Below, piece by piece: positions 1-11,640 of a stretch of DNA of 64,000 nt. Below the pieces are notes generated by a model. It saw nothing but the letters and a program-made list of their open reading frames with translations. It made no database searches and was not told where the DNA came from. Made by a program: the position numbers and the translations under genes. Each line of letters starts with the position of its first letter. Position 1 is the first letter of the stretch. This DNA comes from Berberis thunbergii (Eukaryota; Streptophyta; Magnoliopsida; Ranunculales; Berberidaceae), in the NCBI GenBank assembly GCA_003290165.1, contig QNQO01000640.1, positions 1-64,000 on the forward strand, written 5' to 3'.

Positions 1-186
1 GTGGAGTTGTCACTAAGGTTGACCACTCCCTTATAGCAACGAGGCCTTTTAAGGAAAACCCCACACCACCTAGGCTCAGATGGAAAGCCGTACTTGATAG
101 GTGGTGTTTAAGTTGGGGATAATATTGTTGCCATCTATAGTGAACCAAGGGTGCGAGCAAGTGCACGTGCGCGACGCTCCAACAAT

Positions 187-199
187 TGGTATCAAAGCA
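187..199 (+). other. TRIM primer binding site (tRNA-Met type)
   Basis: The sequence tggtatcaaagca matches the usual tRNA-iMet complementary site (tggtatcagagc) with one mismatch. It lies two bases after the left LTR end, which is the expected place. Confidence 0.7.
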
Positions 200-569
200 G
201 ATGGTTCGGCTGAGACTTGGTCGGCGAGGTGGAGGTACAGGCGGCACATTATTTAGGGGATAGGCGTAGGCGGGGGGCTGCAAGCCTGACCAGGTGGAGC
301 ATCACAAGTGCGCGGTCCGCCAGATGAATGATCCAGATCCTTGCCAAGATAGTGTCCGAGAGTATCCTACAAGTCTGGACGAGGTGGAGTTGGTGCGGAG
401 GTTGCGACTAGGTGAAGCCAACAACGCTGAAAATAGTCGAGCCTGTACACCGAGTGCTACTCCCAGGATCATGGTTGCACTTGAGACTCGAGGAGAAGGT
501 GTACTTCGAGATGTTGCAGACCGGTGGATGGATTGTAGGATGTGTGATGATTCGCGCCAAGGTGGAGAT

Positions 570-773
570 TGTTGGGATGAAGTTGACTTGAATAGTCCCA
601 TATCAAGTAAGGTGGAGTTCTCACTACCACTCCCTAATAGCAACAGGGCCTTTTAGGGAAAAACCTCACACCACCTAAGCCCAGATGGAATGCCATACCT
701 GATAAATGGTGTTTAAATTGGGGACAATATCGTTGCTATATATAGTGGATCAAGGGGTACACACAAGTGCACG
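570..773 (+). repeat. Right LTR of the TRIM
   Basis: It begins with tgttggga directly after a purine-rich tract, and from 612 it runs parallel to bases 1-170. A TATA-like stretch (tatatata) lies near 733. It ends abruptly at a junction with the duplicated mMDH block. Confidence 0.65.
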
Positions 774-775
774 TG

Positions 776-1062
776 AAATTTGAAGTAGTTCGAGTTTCAC
801 AGTTCAATCTTTGTTGTAATTTTTCAGCGAGAGATTAATTTATTGTTTTTTGCATTTATACTCTTTGTGGCCCATCATTTTCCTTTCAAATTTTTATTTT
901 TCAATTATTTCTCTAAATTGCACTTAGTTACGGATTATAACAGACAAAGGCCAGAAATGATCAGTCTCATAGGGTAACTGAACAGGATGACACAAAGTGT
1001 AATGAAAGGAGAGAAAGAATTATAATGAAAGCATATCATTCTTTTTCAGAATAGATTACAAT
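776..1062 (+). repeat. Duplicated 5' flank of the mMDH block
   Basis: This noncoding stretch recurs with few changes at 34,436-34,735 in the same orientation and at about 15,030-15,370 in inverse orientation. It includes the motifs gcgagagatt and cccatcatttt. In copy A it leads straight into the mMDH 5' junction. In copy B the same place is interrupted by the Helitron array that starts at 34,736. Confidence 0.8.
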
Positions 1063-1132
1063 ACATTTCAAGCGCACATGCATACACACATACATACCAA
1101 CAAATGAAATAAAACCATCAAAATCTTTCTAC

Positions 1133-3859
1133 TTGGTCAGTTTCTGTCTTGCACTTGCCCCTTCTTCATCTTACCTCACTCACCGATGCTTCGCTTCAGA
1201 CACCGCCCCAGAGCGCAAAGTTGCAGTCTTGGGAGCTGCAGGAGGGATCGGTCAACCACTCGCCCTTCTCATGAAGCTCAACCCACTCGTTTCCAAGCTC
1301 GCTCTCTACGATATCGCTGGAACTCCTGGAGTTGCAGCTGATGTCAGCCACATTAACACCAGATCTGAGGTTATCTTCAATACCCATACTTTGTTTTCAT
1401 CTGAAGTTTCGATTTTTGGCTCAAATTAGGGATTTTTTTTGTGTGGTGGGTTTTGTTTGTTAGGTTACTGGGTACATGGGGGAAGATCAGCTAGGACAAG
1501 CATTGGAGGGATCGGACAAGCCAGGAATGACTCGTGATGATCTCTTTAACATTAATGCCGGAATTGTTAAATCTCTCTGCATTGCCATCGCCAAGTATTG
1601 CCCTAATGTAAGCCTTCTCACTTACTTTTTAGTTCTATTTTCTTCAGATTTGTTTGTAGTTTTGTTTGGAGAATTTTAGATAGAAATTCAATGGGTTTTG
1701 TGCATAAGTCTATATTCTGTGTATGATAAAGTGATGAATTAAAATGAAATATGGAAAGAGGAATGAAGATGGGTTAAGATAATAGTCCATTATTAATTTT
1801 GGAAAGGGTCGATTTTGGTAATTTTGATGTTTTCATTTAATTGGAGAGATTTGTAGTATCGATTTGGAAGAAAGCAGTAATAAATTCAATGGGATTTGTG
1901 AAAAAAGTCCATATCCTTTGTTTAAAAGTATAAAGTGAACTGGATAAAAAAAAGGAGGAAAAGAATAATGTAAAGGAGAAGACGGGGAATAAAAATTAGT
2001 TGATCTTATAATCCTTCATTAATTTAAAAAGGTCAATTTTGAGAATGATGTTGTTTTGTTGTAAATTTGTTAAGTATTTAATTGGGAGGTTTAATGAGAT
2101 CGTGTTTTTGTTTTCCATTAAATGGTTGGCATTTAGGCTTTGATCAATATGATAAGCAACCCAGTGAATTCAACGGTGCCAATTGCTGCGGAGGTGTTCA
2201 AGAAGGCTGGAGTATATGATGAGAAGAAGGCGTAACCACCCTTGACGAGGTTAGAGCTAAGACTTTCTATGCAGGAAAGGCTAAAGTTCCAGTTGCTGGT
2301 ATGTACTCAAGCGTCTTAATTTGAAAATAACATTTTCTCTTTGTCCGGTTGGTTATTTTGGCAGTTGGGTTGCGTTTTAGTAATATTCGTGACATGTTTT
2401 TGTTTCGGACCTTTACAGGCGATGATGTACCTGTTGTTGGTGGTCACGCTGGTGTTACCATTCTTCCTCTCTTTTCTCAGGTACCCATTTTTTCAGTCTC
2501 ATTTTCAAACCATCATCATGTTTTTTATCCCTTTTAGGGCAATGTTTGGTACTGTTATTGCTTTCACTTTTTCAGCCTTTGACATGAACTGTTTCCTTCA
2601 TAATTATTATACTGTAGGCAACACCAAAAGGAAGTAACTTGTCAGACGAAGAGATTTTAGCTCTTACGAAGCGAACACAAGATGGAGGAACTGAGGTCGT
2701 AGAGGCAAAAGCTGGGAAAGGTTCTGCCACATTATCTATGGCGTAAGTTTACAAAATTGTGTTTTAATCTTGTCATTCTAGATTTACTTAATTTATTTTT
2801 CAACTTATAGAAATTTTGTTTTCCCTCCGTTTGATTCATAATTCATATTTCGCATTTTATTTGTTGGGCAAGTGGCAGAGACTGTAATTTCTTGACAAGA
2901 TATACATGTGTGTGTTGTGCTTAATGGCTGTTTGAGTTCAGTCAACATCTAGAATTTCCTTAGGGTAAAAATAGAGGTTGTGCTGGATAGTCTCTCTTCC
3001 TTTTCTTCTTTGGTTTGGTTCAATTCTAATCCAAAACTCATATAATCTTAATCCACTAGATGTTGAGTTTTATAGGAATCACATGATTACACAATTTGAT
3101 AATGGACAAGAATGTTGTTTCCCGTGTACTGTTACTTCTTAGTGGTACCAATGGATTTAGTGAAGAAAATTTGGGATGTCATTTATTAGGAGATCTAGTG
3201 AGCCATAGTGCAATGACGCCGAGACGTCGCACATTTTGTGAAGATCTAAATACCCTCCGGAAAGGAGCACGTGACTTGCACGATGTATCCAAAGTATAAT
3301 TATAGCAAAAACATAGGTGTAGATAATGCAACGGTCAATATCCAACGGTGTAGATCTAAATTAGGGGCATTTCGGTCTGACCTTGGTTAGCATTGTTGAA
3401 CCAACGGTCAATATCCAATTTCGTACCCAGTGTATAGTTATTCCAAACTTTTATGCCCAATGTGAAATACCTCCAAAATGTAAATAACCATAATGCAAAG
3501 TTTAATGGTTGTTGGCAACACGAATTAGCAAGTAGACCATGTTCATGAAGTATACCCTTCTCAACCCCATGTAGTCGTGCTTATTTTGAGTTGTTCATTT
3601 GTTATTGGGACAGCGAAATATTCTATTGAGGTTGCTAGTCAGCTATCTTGTACCAATTATCTCCTTTTCCTGGAAAACACCACATCTGATTCTAATGATA
3701 TGTTCAATAATGTGCAGGTAAAGCTAGGAAAGAATGGTGTGGATGAGGTACTAGGATTGGGTCACCTGTCTGAGTTTGAGAAGCAAGGATTGGAAAATCT
3801 CAAGTCTGAACTTGCATCATCTAATTGAGAAAGGGATCAAGTTTGCCAATTCCAACTAA
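1133..3859 (+). pseudogene. mMDH copy A, mitochondrial malate dehydrogenase pseudogene
   Basis: Mitochondrial MDH interconverts malate and oxaloacetate with NAD in the TCA cycle. Recognisable exons are about 1133-1369, 1464-1607, 2137-2298, 2419-2480, 2618-2742 and 3718-3859; exon 6 is missing. The NAD-binding motif GAAGGIGQ is present in exon 1. Lesions seen against copies B and D are these. There is no in-frame ATG, since the ATG used by copy B is out of frame after a 1-bp loss near 1105. A 30-bp in-frame deletion near 1517 removes ten residues ending in the substrate-binding Arg of the VPRKPG loop. A 7-bp deletion at about 2230 gives a TAA at 2233. Val is replaced by Asp at the start of exon 4. 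About 1.4 kb including exon 6 is deleted near 3157. A 1-bp insertion in exon 7 gives a TGA at 3826. Clearly nonfunctional. Confidence 0.93.
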
Positions 3860-5292
3860 TTGGCAAAATTTACTATTTTTTTCTAGGTTTTTCAGCATGT
3901 ATGTACATTTTAGGATTTCATCATAGTTTTACGGCAGCTCTAGTCTGTCCAGAGTGCTTATTCTTGACTGGTGCCACTCATTGGAGTGGAATTGTCGCTC
4001 CGGCTATTTTAACTGGCTTTGCTGTGAATTGAGATTCAATAATGAAAACCAAATTTCTTGTTGTTTGTCATGTTTTAGATTAAGCAGTTTGTGTAACCCT
4101 TTGAGAGCATTTTGTGAATAAGTTTTGGTGATACTGGTGAATAAAGTTTGTGTAACCCTTTTTCTTGTTCTTTCTTCTCCTTCCTGATTGTATTTTTCTG
4201 GGATAATTTTTCTAGAATTTGTCACTGCATATATAACAATGTTTGACGAAATATCGGAGTTTAATCCTAAAATTGCGGATCTATACAAAGTAAGCCAAGT
4301 TCTAAAACAAAAAAGAATAATTATCGCTTACTAGGGTTGGCAATAGACCCCAAACATTATTCATTCGAACATTTAGCCCAAACCTAATCCGTTAGAACAA
4401 GCAGAAATGAGAATCGATAGATGATGGCTGTCATTCTGCCTTGCTAATTTGTGGACGCTAATTTGTGGACGTCAATCGATTAGCTCAAACCTCTGTACGC
4501 ATTGCATTAAAACTCAAACTAAACTGCTTAGCACTGAGTTCATTGATTGCACACATTACACAAATACAAAGTTCATTCAGTTCTCTTGTATTTGTGAATC
4601 TTGTAATAAATGATAGCCCGCTCGGCTTGCACACCCTCTTCTCTCACCCAGGCAATGTGAGACTAAAATCGTCTTTGATAGTTTAACAGCTTCTGACCCT
4701 CCCCACACAAGGTAGGATGTCAGCCTAAGAGTCTGCCCACATAAGGGTATTACAGAACTACTCTGAAAAAGTATGATATGCTTTCATTATAACTTGATCA
4801 AGTCTGGCTTGGCTCTAATTTGATATTCGTTGTATTCTTGATGGTCGAATATTGGTCTTAATTGGTTTCATAAAAATTTATATTAATTTTGAAATAAACC
4901 CAGTCCACTTGAAGGTAAGCCAATAACCGAATCACATAAATGTTGATCCGATAACTAAGTGCAATTCAGAGAATATAATTAAAAAAATGAATTTTAAAAG
5001 GGAAATGATGGGCCACAGAGAGTAGAAATGCAAGAAACAACAAATAAATCTCTCGCTGAAAAAAATATAACAAAGACTGAACTGTAAAACCAGAACTACT
5101 TCAAATTCAACGGAAAATTAAAAGTTATTTTAATAGATGGAACAATGTCACAAACAACAGATAACTCAATACAAAGCTGAAAGTTTCAGATACATCAAAC
5201 AACAAATGTCACAAACAATAGACAACTTAATACAAAGCTGGAAATTTCAAATACATCAAACAACATATATCGCAAACAATATAATATCAACT
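3860..5292. other. 3' flank of mMDH copy A, no gene seen
   Basis: This noncoding sequence runs parallel to 43,148-44,564 after copy B and partly to 47,677-48,426 after copy D. It contains the likely mMDH 3' UTR and, at about 5,137-5,290, short imperfect direct repeats built on the phrase acatcaaacaaca. I see no coding region of its own. Confidence 0.7.
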
Positions 5293-6459
5293 TTACTGGA
5301 GGAGGTTGAAGGCCACGGTCAAGACATAACCAATTATGACAAGTAAAATAGCAACTCTGAGGGCGTATTTAAGCTTCTTGATACTCCTTGATGACGTTGG
5401 GCTAATGATGTATATTATCAGTACAATGATTGCAGCAGTCAAGGAAGACACGCCGAAGAAAAGGTTACTGGCAAAGTGCATACACTTTAGAAGATGATTG
5501 GGTATAATCTTTCCACCCACTTGCAAAAATGCAAAATTTCCAGCAGTTCCAACACCCACAACTCCAGTTGCAACACTTTTCATTTTCTCTAATATTAGGG
5601 GATCTTCAGATTCTTCAGACATGTTAGAGTCATATTTCGGCAAATCTCCCTGCCATCAGAACATATGGTTCATACATGTATGTAACAAATGGACATACCC
5701 CAAGGACATTTAAATGACATTGTAACATACAACATAAAATGGTTAGGCTATGCACATACCATACGTGGTGTCGGATTATCATCCACAACAGGTACAATGT
5801 GATCACCATTTAGGGGAACCTTTATCGAAGTACAAAAAAAAATATGAATAAGATTTATGTTTTATTCTCAGGCAATGTCATCACCAAATTAATATTGCTT
5901 GTTTAGCAATGAGATACATAAAACTAAATGCAGGCATTTACCCTTACCTCTTCTATAACTTGTGGTGCATTATCTGGCGATGGGTTCACAATTGTGTCGG
6001 AGCGCTCTTCTGAAACAACAATATGAAATATAAATATATAAGATTTACTGTTTTTTTTTAGGAAGAATTTTTTTTCCTATTGAATTTGAGCCCACTGCTA
6101 GAAAACTATTTCCCTAGCTCATACACATTTATGTTTCATTTTAACTTTAGGTCTAATTACAAACACTAAGAAGAATTGAACATTTTTCAAAAAAGAAAAT
6201 AAAAACAATCAAATTTGCATACTGAAGGCAGATAAAAATCCAAACAAAATAACAACATAATCAGGTTCGCCTCTTGAGTATTTACAATGGTCTCATGTCA
6301 TTGTTCATAATTTTAAATTTCTTATAAGGATAAGATGGTCATCATCTACAACAAGATTTTTGTTAATTAATTTATTAATGGGTAAAGAATAATTGAAACT
6401 TAAATTTCAAAGGTAATGATCATACCAGAATCTGTGAGCAGAGTTTTGGGTGAAGACAT
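5293..6459 (-). CDS. TM1, small hypothetical membrane protein, four coding exons
   Basis: I do not recognise the family. Four exons with GT-AG borders join in frame on the minus strand: 6459-6426, 6009-5948, 5819-5760 and 5649-5293, giving 170 aa. The ATG at 6459-6457 lies in an exon with an upstream acceptor-like AG at 6471, so a 5' UTR intron is possible. Residues 1-77 are polar and acidic. Residues about 78-96 are weakly hydrophobic. Strong membrane segments lie at about 115-134 and 151-169, separated by a basic loop (SIKKLKY), and the protein ends three residues from the last helix. Exon phases agree, and relatives occur at 44,565, 32,924, 34,088 and 11,118, which supports a real gene. 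TM1 is the only copy with an unbroken frame. It converges on the mMDH copy. Function unknown. Confidence 0.6.
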
Positions 6460-6942
6460 TCCCACTTGGTCTAATTAAATTGAAGGAAAAAACAAAACGA
6501 AACAAAACACACACACACATCAGTAATTCAAAATTTTACTAGGAAAGACAGAACAAAGATTTGCTAATAAACAGAGCCGGCATGTATTTTTATTATTCAC
6601 ATCTAATAAAAACAATAAATGTCAATTTTGATATGCCACACATAATAATAAATCACTATTCAATTTTCAAAATGCCAATATTTAGATGACTAAAAATTCA
6701 TTTGAGAATCTAAAGATGATATTGAATGTTTGGTATCTCAAATTATGAGCATGTCACACAGAAAATTCTAACAATTATTTTAAAAAAAAAAGAAAAAAAA
6801 GTGTCATTCTTCCCCGACTCATCAAACTCCTACTTCCTCTCTGCTCATTGAATTCCCCGCCACCACCATCCTCCTCCACCTCGCCTCCATGTTTGAGTCC
6901 CACCTCCCTCTTCTCTCTCATTGTTTCAGCACCCCCCCCGCC

Positions 6943-8351
6943 CAGGGGCGGAGTTAGGATTGCAGATAAAGGGGGGCAAATGATACATAACTATTTACGA
7001 AAATATTTAAAAAATTGAGTTTTTACAACTATATTTTGCAATCATGGTGACATGGCGTGATTGTGAAAGAAAGATGATTAATTCAACTATACAAACAATA
7101 TACATGGTGCCAATGGTGTTATGGCCTAGTGATTAGGGCTGTGTGGGTTTGTCCCCCACGTCCTAGCTTCGAATCTCACCTGCAGCATGGTTATTTTCTA
7201 ATGGGTGTTGACCTATAGGTCGCCCAGTTGATAGGTTATGGGATCCTTAAAAACCCCTTCCTTTTTTTTACTTAGAGAAAACAAAAAATGCATGGTGGTA
7301 TAAGATGGGAGTTGGTGAGGAGCAGACATCTGACTTTCTTTCTACGGTATAGTCCAAGGAGTAGTAGCAGTATTAGCTGGACTGGACTGGATGGATTCAA
7401 GTGAATTTGTTGGACAACAATTTTATTTTTGGAATCCTCCTTCCTCTTCTCCTCTTGCTTTATCTGTCTGTTTTTCTCTTCTTCTCTGAAACTCATTCCT
7501 GAGTCAGAGCCTCCGAGGATAACACTTACACAACCAACCCACTCTCTTTTATCTTCTTATTCTTGTATGTCTTCTCAGAAGGGAAATATATGTGTGTGTA
7601 TAAAGAGAGAGAGTTTTCTTCTTTTAGGCTAGCTCAGGCGAAGCAGACAAACAACAGCTTAGCCGAATCAACCTATGACCATCATGATTTTTCAACCGCC
7701 CAAACCTAAATGATTACTTTTGATTTTGAAAGATCAGAGAGAAAACAAAGCAGATCAGATCCCAACCCCTGAATTAATGTAATATGTTAACTAATATTTT
7801 ATCACTCTTATCACCATATGCTAGTTGAGTCTGAGGTAAGATCATCTTAATTTTTTATTTTCTTTATTTTTTTAACAAAATAAAAGAAAACCAATGATGA
7901 TGTATAATTTCCCTCGAATCCCCAACCCATTTAAAAGTTTTAATTTGAATATGATCACATGCATCCCAAAGCAAACCCACCATGTATGGTACTTTTCTTA
8001 TGGTCTCTTTGTTGCTCTCTGTGTGCGTAGGGGTGAATGAGTTAAATGAGTTGGTGGTAATTAAGAGAGATATTAAAAAAAAAAAAAAAAGAGGGTGGGA
8101 ATTAAAAAAAAAAAAAAAAAAAAGATATTAAAAAAATGGAGTATTGAAGTGGGATTGGTGAGGGTGAAGTTTAAAAAATAAAATTGTTGGTTTAATTTTT
8201 AGTGAAGTTAGAAGTCAAGATTTCATACAAAAGGGGGCAACATAAAATTTTAAAGGGGGGCAATGAAAAAAATATGGGTAACTTAGCGACATTTTTTTAA
8301 AAGATAAGGGGGGCAATTGCCCCCCTTACCTCACACATAAATCCGCCACTG
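6943..8351. mobile_element. hAT-type nonautonomous DNA transposon, 1.4 kb
   Basis: The ends are imperfect terminal inverted repeats that begin caggggcgga on the left and, read from the other strand, cagtggcgga on the right. A perfect 8-bp target duplication, cccccgcc, flanks them (6935-6942 and 8352-8359), as expected for hAT. No transposase frame is present. Block 2 keeps the same host sequence without the element at about 46,161-46,175, an empty-site control. The interior contains a SINE and A-rich tracts. Confidence 0.85.
7108..7270 (+). mobile_element. tRNA-derived SINE nested in the hAT element
   Basis: An RNA polymerase III box A-like motif (tggcctagtga, 7122-7132) and a box B-like motif (agcttcgaatc, 7165-7175) are followed by an unrelated body and a short T-rich tail near 7262. 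This is the layout of plant tRNA-related SINEs. I see no functional tRNA fold. Confidence 0.6.
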
Positions 8352-8465
8352 CCCCCGCCTCCACCAACACCACCATCCTCCCACACCCACTTCCCTCTTT
8401 CCCTCCATGTGACTACCCACAGCAAGATCCCCCACCTCTTTAACAATTTGAACCAACCAAACGGG

Positions 8466-8940
8466 TAATCACCCCATCTCAAAACGAATGGGACGGATAT
8501 GTGGATGGCTACAGACATGTAACTACTATATGAGTTTAAACCGATGATATAGTAGGCTGTATGCATGTATAACACAGATCTGTGCAGAAGCTCTAAAGGT
8601 GGTAAACCTTTCTATGTAGTTAACCAAAAATGAAATACTAATACAGCATGGAGCAGCTCATGAAGACATATAATTCGATACGATCTCGGCGTTGTTGAAA
8701 TCAATTTGAAACTTTGAATGCGTGCATCATAGTCGTCACGCATGAAGAAGTAGCAAATATAGAAACAGAGCAATTTTGCGATGCAACAAAATAGAGTTAA
8801 AAACTTACGGATTGATGTGTTTTGTGTAAAGACTATCGAGTAAATGTAGAGAGATTGCAGATAAATCAGTTACCTGATCGAGTTTGAGTTCAATCTCTTC
8901 TTGGAATTGGAGGGTAAGCATAAGTGAAGCTAATGAAACT
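8466..8940 (-). repeat. Diverged direct repeat R1
   Basis: It shares long stretches with R2 (10,031-10,440) and R3 (11,171-11,640), for example cgatacgatct, ttgttgaaatca and cagaagctctaaagg. On the minus strand R1 and R3 encode similar hydrophobic frames containing HTAYYIIGL and HISVPFVL, which may be remains of a membrane-protein exon. None of the frames is convincing alone. Confidence 0.6.
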
Positions 8941-9063
8941 TGATATATAATGAAGCAAGCAGGCTACAAATAGATTCAATACAGATCTACAGTGCTGCAC
9001 CATCCAGGAGTAATGCTACAGTGCCCGCATGTTTTATCACCGTAGATTCAATACAGGTGCTGC

Positions 9064-9089
9064 ATCGTTGCGTTGCGTTGCGTTGCGTT
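9064..9089 (+). repeat. Pentanucleotide microsatellite (gttgc)n
   Basis: About five perfect tandem copies of gttgc. Confidence 0.9.
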
Positions 9090-9326
9090 CACACACGATC
9101 GATGAATATCGTTGAATGCATCGTTTCTTCATATGATCCTGTAGAACGGGAGCAAGAAATGTGAAATAGATATCGAGGACAAGTAATATATAAATAGTTC
9201 ATCCAAGGGGTTTATTACTAATCTCTAGGAATTGGAGGGTAAGCATAAGTGAAGCTATATAATGAAGCAAGAAGGCAAAGCATTATCAAGTAAAGTAAGT
9301 TTACTTATCATTAGAAATTTGTCCTT

Positions 9327-9500
9327 TTGCATTGGTGCATTGGTGCATGGTGGTGCATTGGTGTGACGTTTATCATTTTTATTAAAAGACTTAGTTTGTG
9401 CATTGGACCAATGTTTCATTGGTGCATTGGTGCATTGGTGAATTTGTTTATATAAATGTTCAAACACGTTTTTGTTGGTGCATTGGTGCATTGGTGTGAG
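9327..9500 (+). repeat. Minisatellite built on tgcattggt
   Basis: Three clusters of the 9-bp unit tgcattggt (near 9,327-9,362, 9,415-9,440 and 9,476-9,498) are separated by similar spacers that contain aaaagactt. This suggests that the cluster plus spacer was itself duplicated. Confidence 0.8.
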
Positions 9501-10030
9501 GTTTAAAAGACTTGAGTTTTATTACATTTTTATTAATGTAATTTTATTAGTAATTGTAAACATTAAAAAATATTTAATTTTAAAAAAAATTATTTACATT
9601 AAAGAAATAAATTATTTTTCACACGTAGTATAAAATCTCCAACAAAACAAATATCTAAAATAATAAGTATACAATTCAATGAAAAATTTGAGCCTCATAT
9701 AAACAATTTTTTGTATGAAATTGTATTAAAATCACATTAAGTTCGCAAATTTACACATAGTTATTTATCCTAATTATTTTGTGATATTAGTTATATATTC
9801 TGGTTATTATGCTCATTTGCTCATTGCTAAGGTTATCGATAGTGACTTTATTTTGGCTTAAAATTGGACTACACTGGATCCAATTGATATATACAATGCA
9901 TTTTTTTATTAGTTACTAGCTCAGGTAGAAAAAAAAATCCGGCTTTACCATTGATAACTATATATTATTATCAACTAATACGTATTTTTCATTTCGCCCC
10001 TTCTCAACTAAAATCCTGGATCCGCCCTTG

Positions 10031-10440
10031 TATGCATGCATAACACAGATAACTCCGTTGAGTTTCTAAGCAGAAGTTCTAAAGGTAATAACAAAAAAAA
10101 AAAAGTCATCTATGAAGTTAATCAAACATGAAAAGTCAAAACAAACATGGAGTAGCTCATGAAGACATATAATTCGATACGATCTTGGCGTTGTTGAAAT
10201 CAGTTTGAATGCATGTGTATAGTCCTCATGCGTGAAGAAGTAGCAATAGATTAAACAAAGCAATTCATTTTGCAATGCAACAAAATATAGTGTTAAAAAC
10301 TTACGGATTGATGTATTTGTGTAAAGACTATAGAGTAAAAGATACTAAAAACGTAGAGAGATTGAAGTTTAATCAGTTAACTGGGTTTGAGTTGAATGTG
10401 TTCTTGGAAATTTTGTAACCAAACACAACCTGAAACTAGG
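10031..10440 (-). repeat. Diverged direct repeat R2
   Basis: It corresponds to R1 and R3. It begins directly after a hAT-like end at about 10,008-10,030 (reverse strand gggcggatccaggatttt). R2 and R3 are both followed by a shared stretch, 10,680-10,810 matching 12,372-12,530. Confidence 0.6.
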
Positions 10441-11117
10441 AGCTATACACGAAGACTGTCAAAGTTTCTTCCTATGCAGCGATTGCTTTCGAGTGGTAAG
10501 GCAACTTCCAGGAAGCTTCAAATTACCAATTTTATTTATAAGTTTATGACTAATTGTCGACATTGGGCCCTGGATTCGAGAGGCCCAACAATGATCACTT
10601 TTGCAATGAAGCCTTTTATATCACGGGCCTTCTCCATTCAATCTGTTTGACATATATGTATATAAATTTAAATTTGATACAGTTTGGATGAAATGTCTAT
10701 CATGTTTTTAAGATAGGATTTTATACGTAGTTTACAAATCAAATCTGATACGATAGTCAGCGGTTCAGTTCTTCTTTTAGATGCATTAAATTTAAATCCA
10801 TACTACTGTTAGTCCTAGATTTGATTAGGTAAAAACTCTATTTATTGTGGCCGAGAGAATCGAGGACTTATTGAGGGGTCTACACTATAATAAATTCACT
10901 CTATTTATTTGTTAAATTTAGGATTATTTGGAAGGTTCCAAAAATCTCTAGGTGGTAGGTGGGTGGCAAACATGGGACTAGCGCGCAAAGGCCTAGTTGG
11001 AGCCTAAGTGGTTTTTTATTATTATAACTTATAAAAATTAAGTACAATAATCTATTAATTACTTTCGATTCAATGCCAAAATAAATATGTATAAAAGAAA
11101 TATAAAATAAATAAATT

Positions 11118-11180
11118 ACCTCTTCTTTAACTTGTGATACATTATCCGTAGGCGATGGTTTCACAACAGTATAATCACCC
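11118..11180 (-). pseudogene. Isolated exon-2 fragment of the small membrane gene family
   Basis: On the minus strand the segment reads like exon 2 of TM1 (pattern PSP..N..QV.EE) and keeps the donor GT at its 3' edge. Its neighbours are R3 repeat sequence and not the other family exons, so it is a stray, rearranged fragment. Confidence 0.5.
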
Positions 11181-11640
11181 CATCCCAAAACGAATGGGAC
11201 GGATATGTGGATGGCTATGAACATGTAACTACCATATGAATCTAAACCGATGATATAGTAGGCTGTATGCATGTATAACACAGATCTATGCAGAAGCTCT
11301 AAAGGTGGTAAACCTTTCTATGTAGTTAACCAAAAATGAAAAACTAACTAATACAGCATGGAACAGCTCATGAAGACATCTAATTCGATACGATCTTGGC
11401 ATTGTTGAAATCAGTTGATTGCATGTAATATAGTCCTGAACCAGGAGAAATGACACTAGAAACAAAGCAACTCATTTTGCAATGCAAAACGGATTGATGT
11501 GTTTGTGTAAAGAGTATAGAGTAAAAGATGCTAAAAATGCAGAGAGATTGAAGTTTAATCAGTTACCGGGTTTGAGTTGAATGTGTTCTTTGAAATTTTG
11601 CAACCAAGCACAACCTGAAACTAGGAGCTATACAGGAAAA
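11171..11640 (-). repeat. Diverged direct repeat R3
   Basis: It matches R1 over about 8,466-8,880 and R2 beyond that, including the phrase gaaactaggagctatac. The homology with R2 continues discontinuously to about 12,530. Confidence 0.6.

Larger units (their letters stand above)
1..773 (+). mobile_element. TRIM (terminal-repeat retrotransposon in miniature), 5' end cut by window edge
   Basis: Two copies of a short direct repeat (about 1-184 and 570-773) flank a noncoding interior of about 385 bp. The left copy starts inside the LTR, at the point matching position 612 of the right copy. The left LTR is followed at 187 by a tRNA-Met type primer binding site, and the right LTR is preceded by a purine-rich stretch at about 559-568. 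No gag or pol frame exists, and the overlapping open frames on both strands at 294-656 resemble nothing, which is typical of TRIMs. The right LTR stops at about 773 and lacks the last 15 or so bases of the left LTR. There it joins sequence that recurs at 34,436, so its 3' end is truncated. Confidence 0.75.

Noticed and set aside
294..656. Overlapping open frames of more than 110 codons on both strands
   Set aside because: They lie inside the TRIM interior and LTR, resemble no protein, and the two strands mirror each other.
7108..7180. A tRNA gene
   Set aside because: Box A and box B are present, but no cloverleaf closes and the tail is SINE-like.
9327..9500. CRISPR-like or other spaced repeat array
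   Set aside because: This is a plant nuclear minisatellite with short units in direct contact. The spacers are not uniform or unique.
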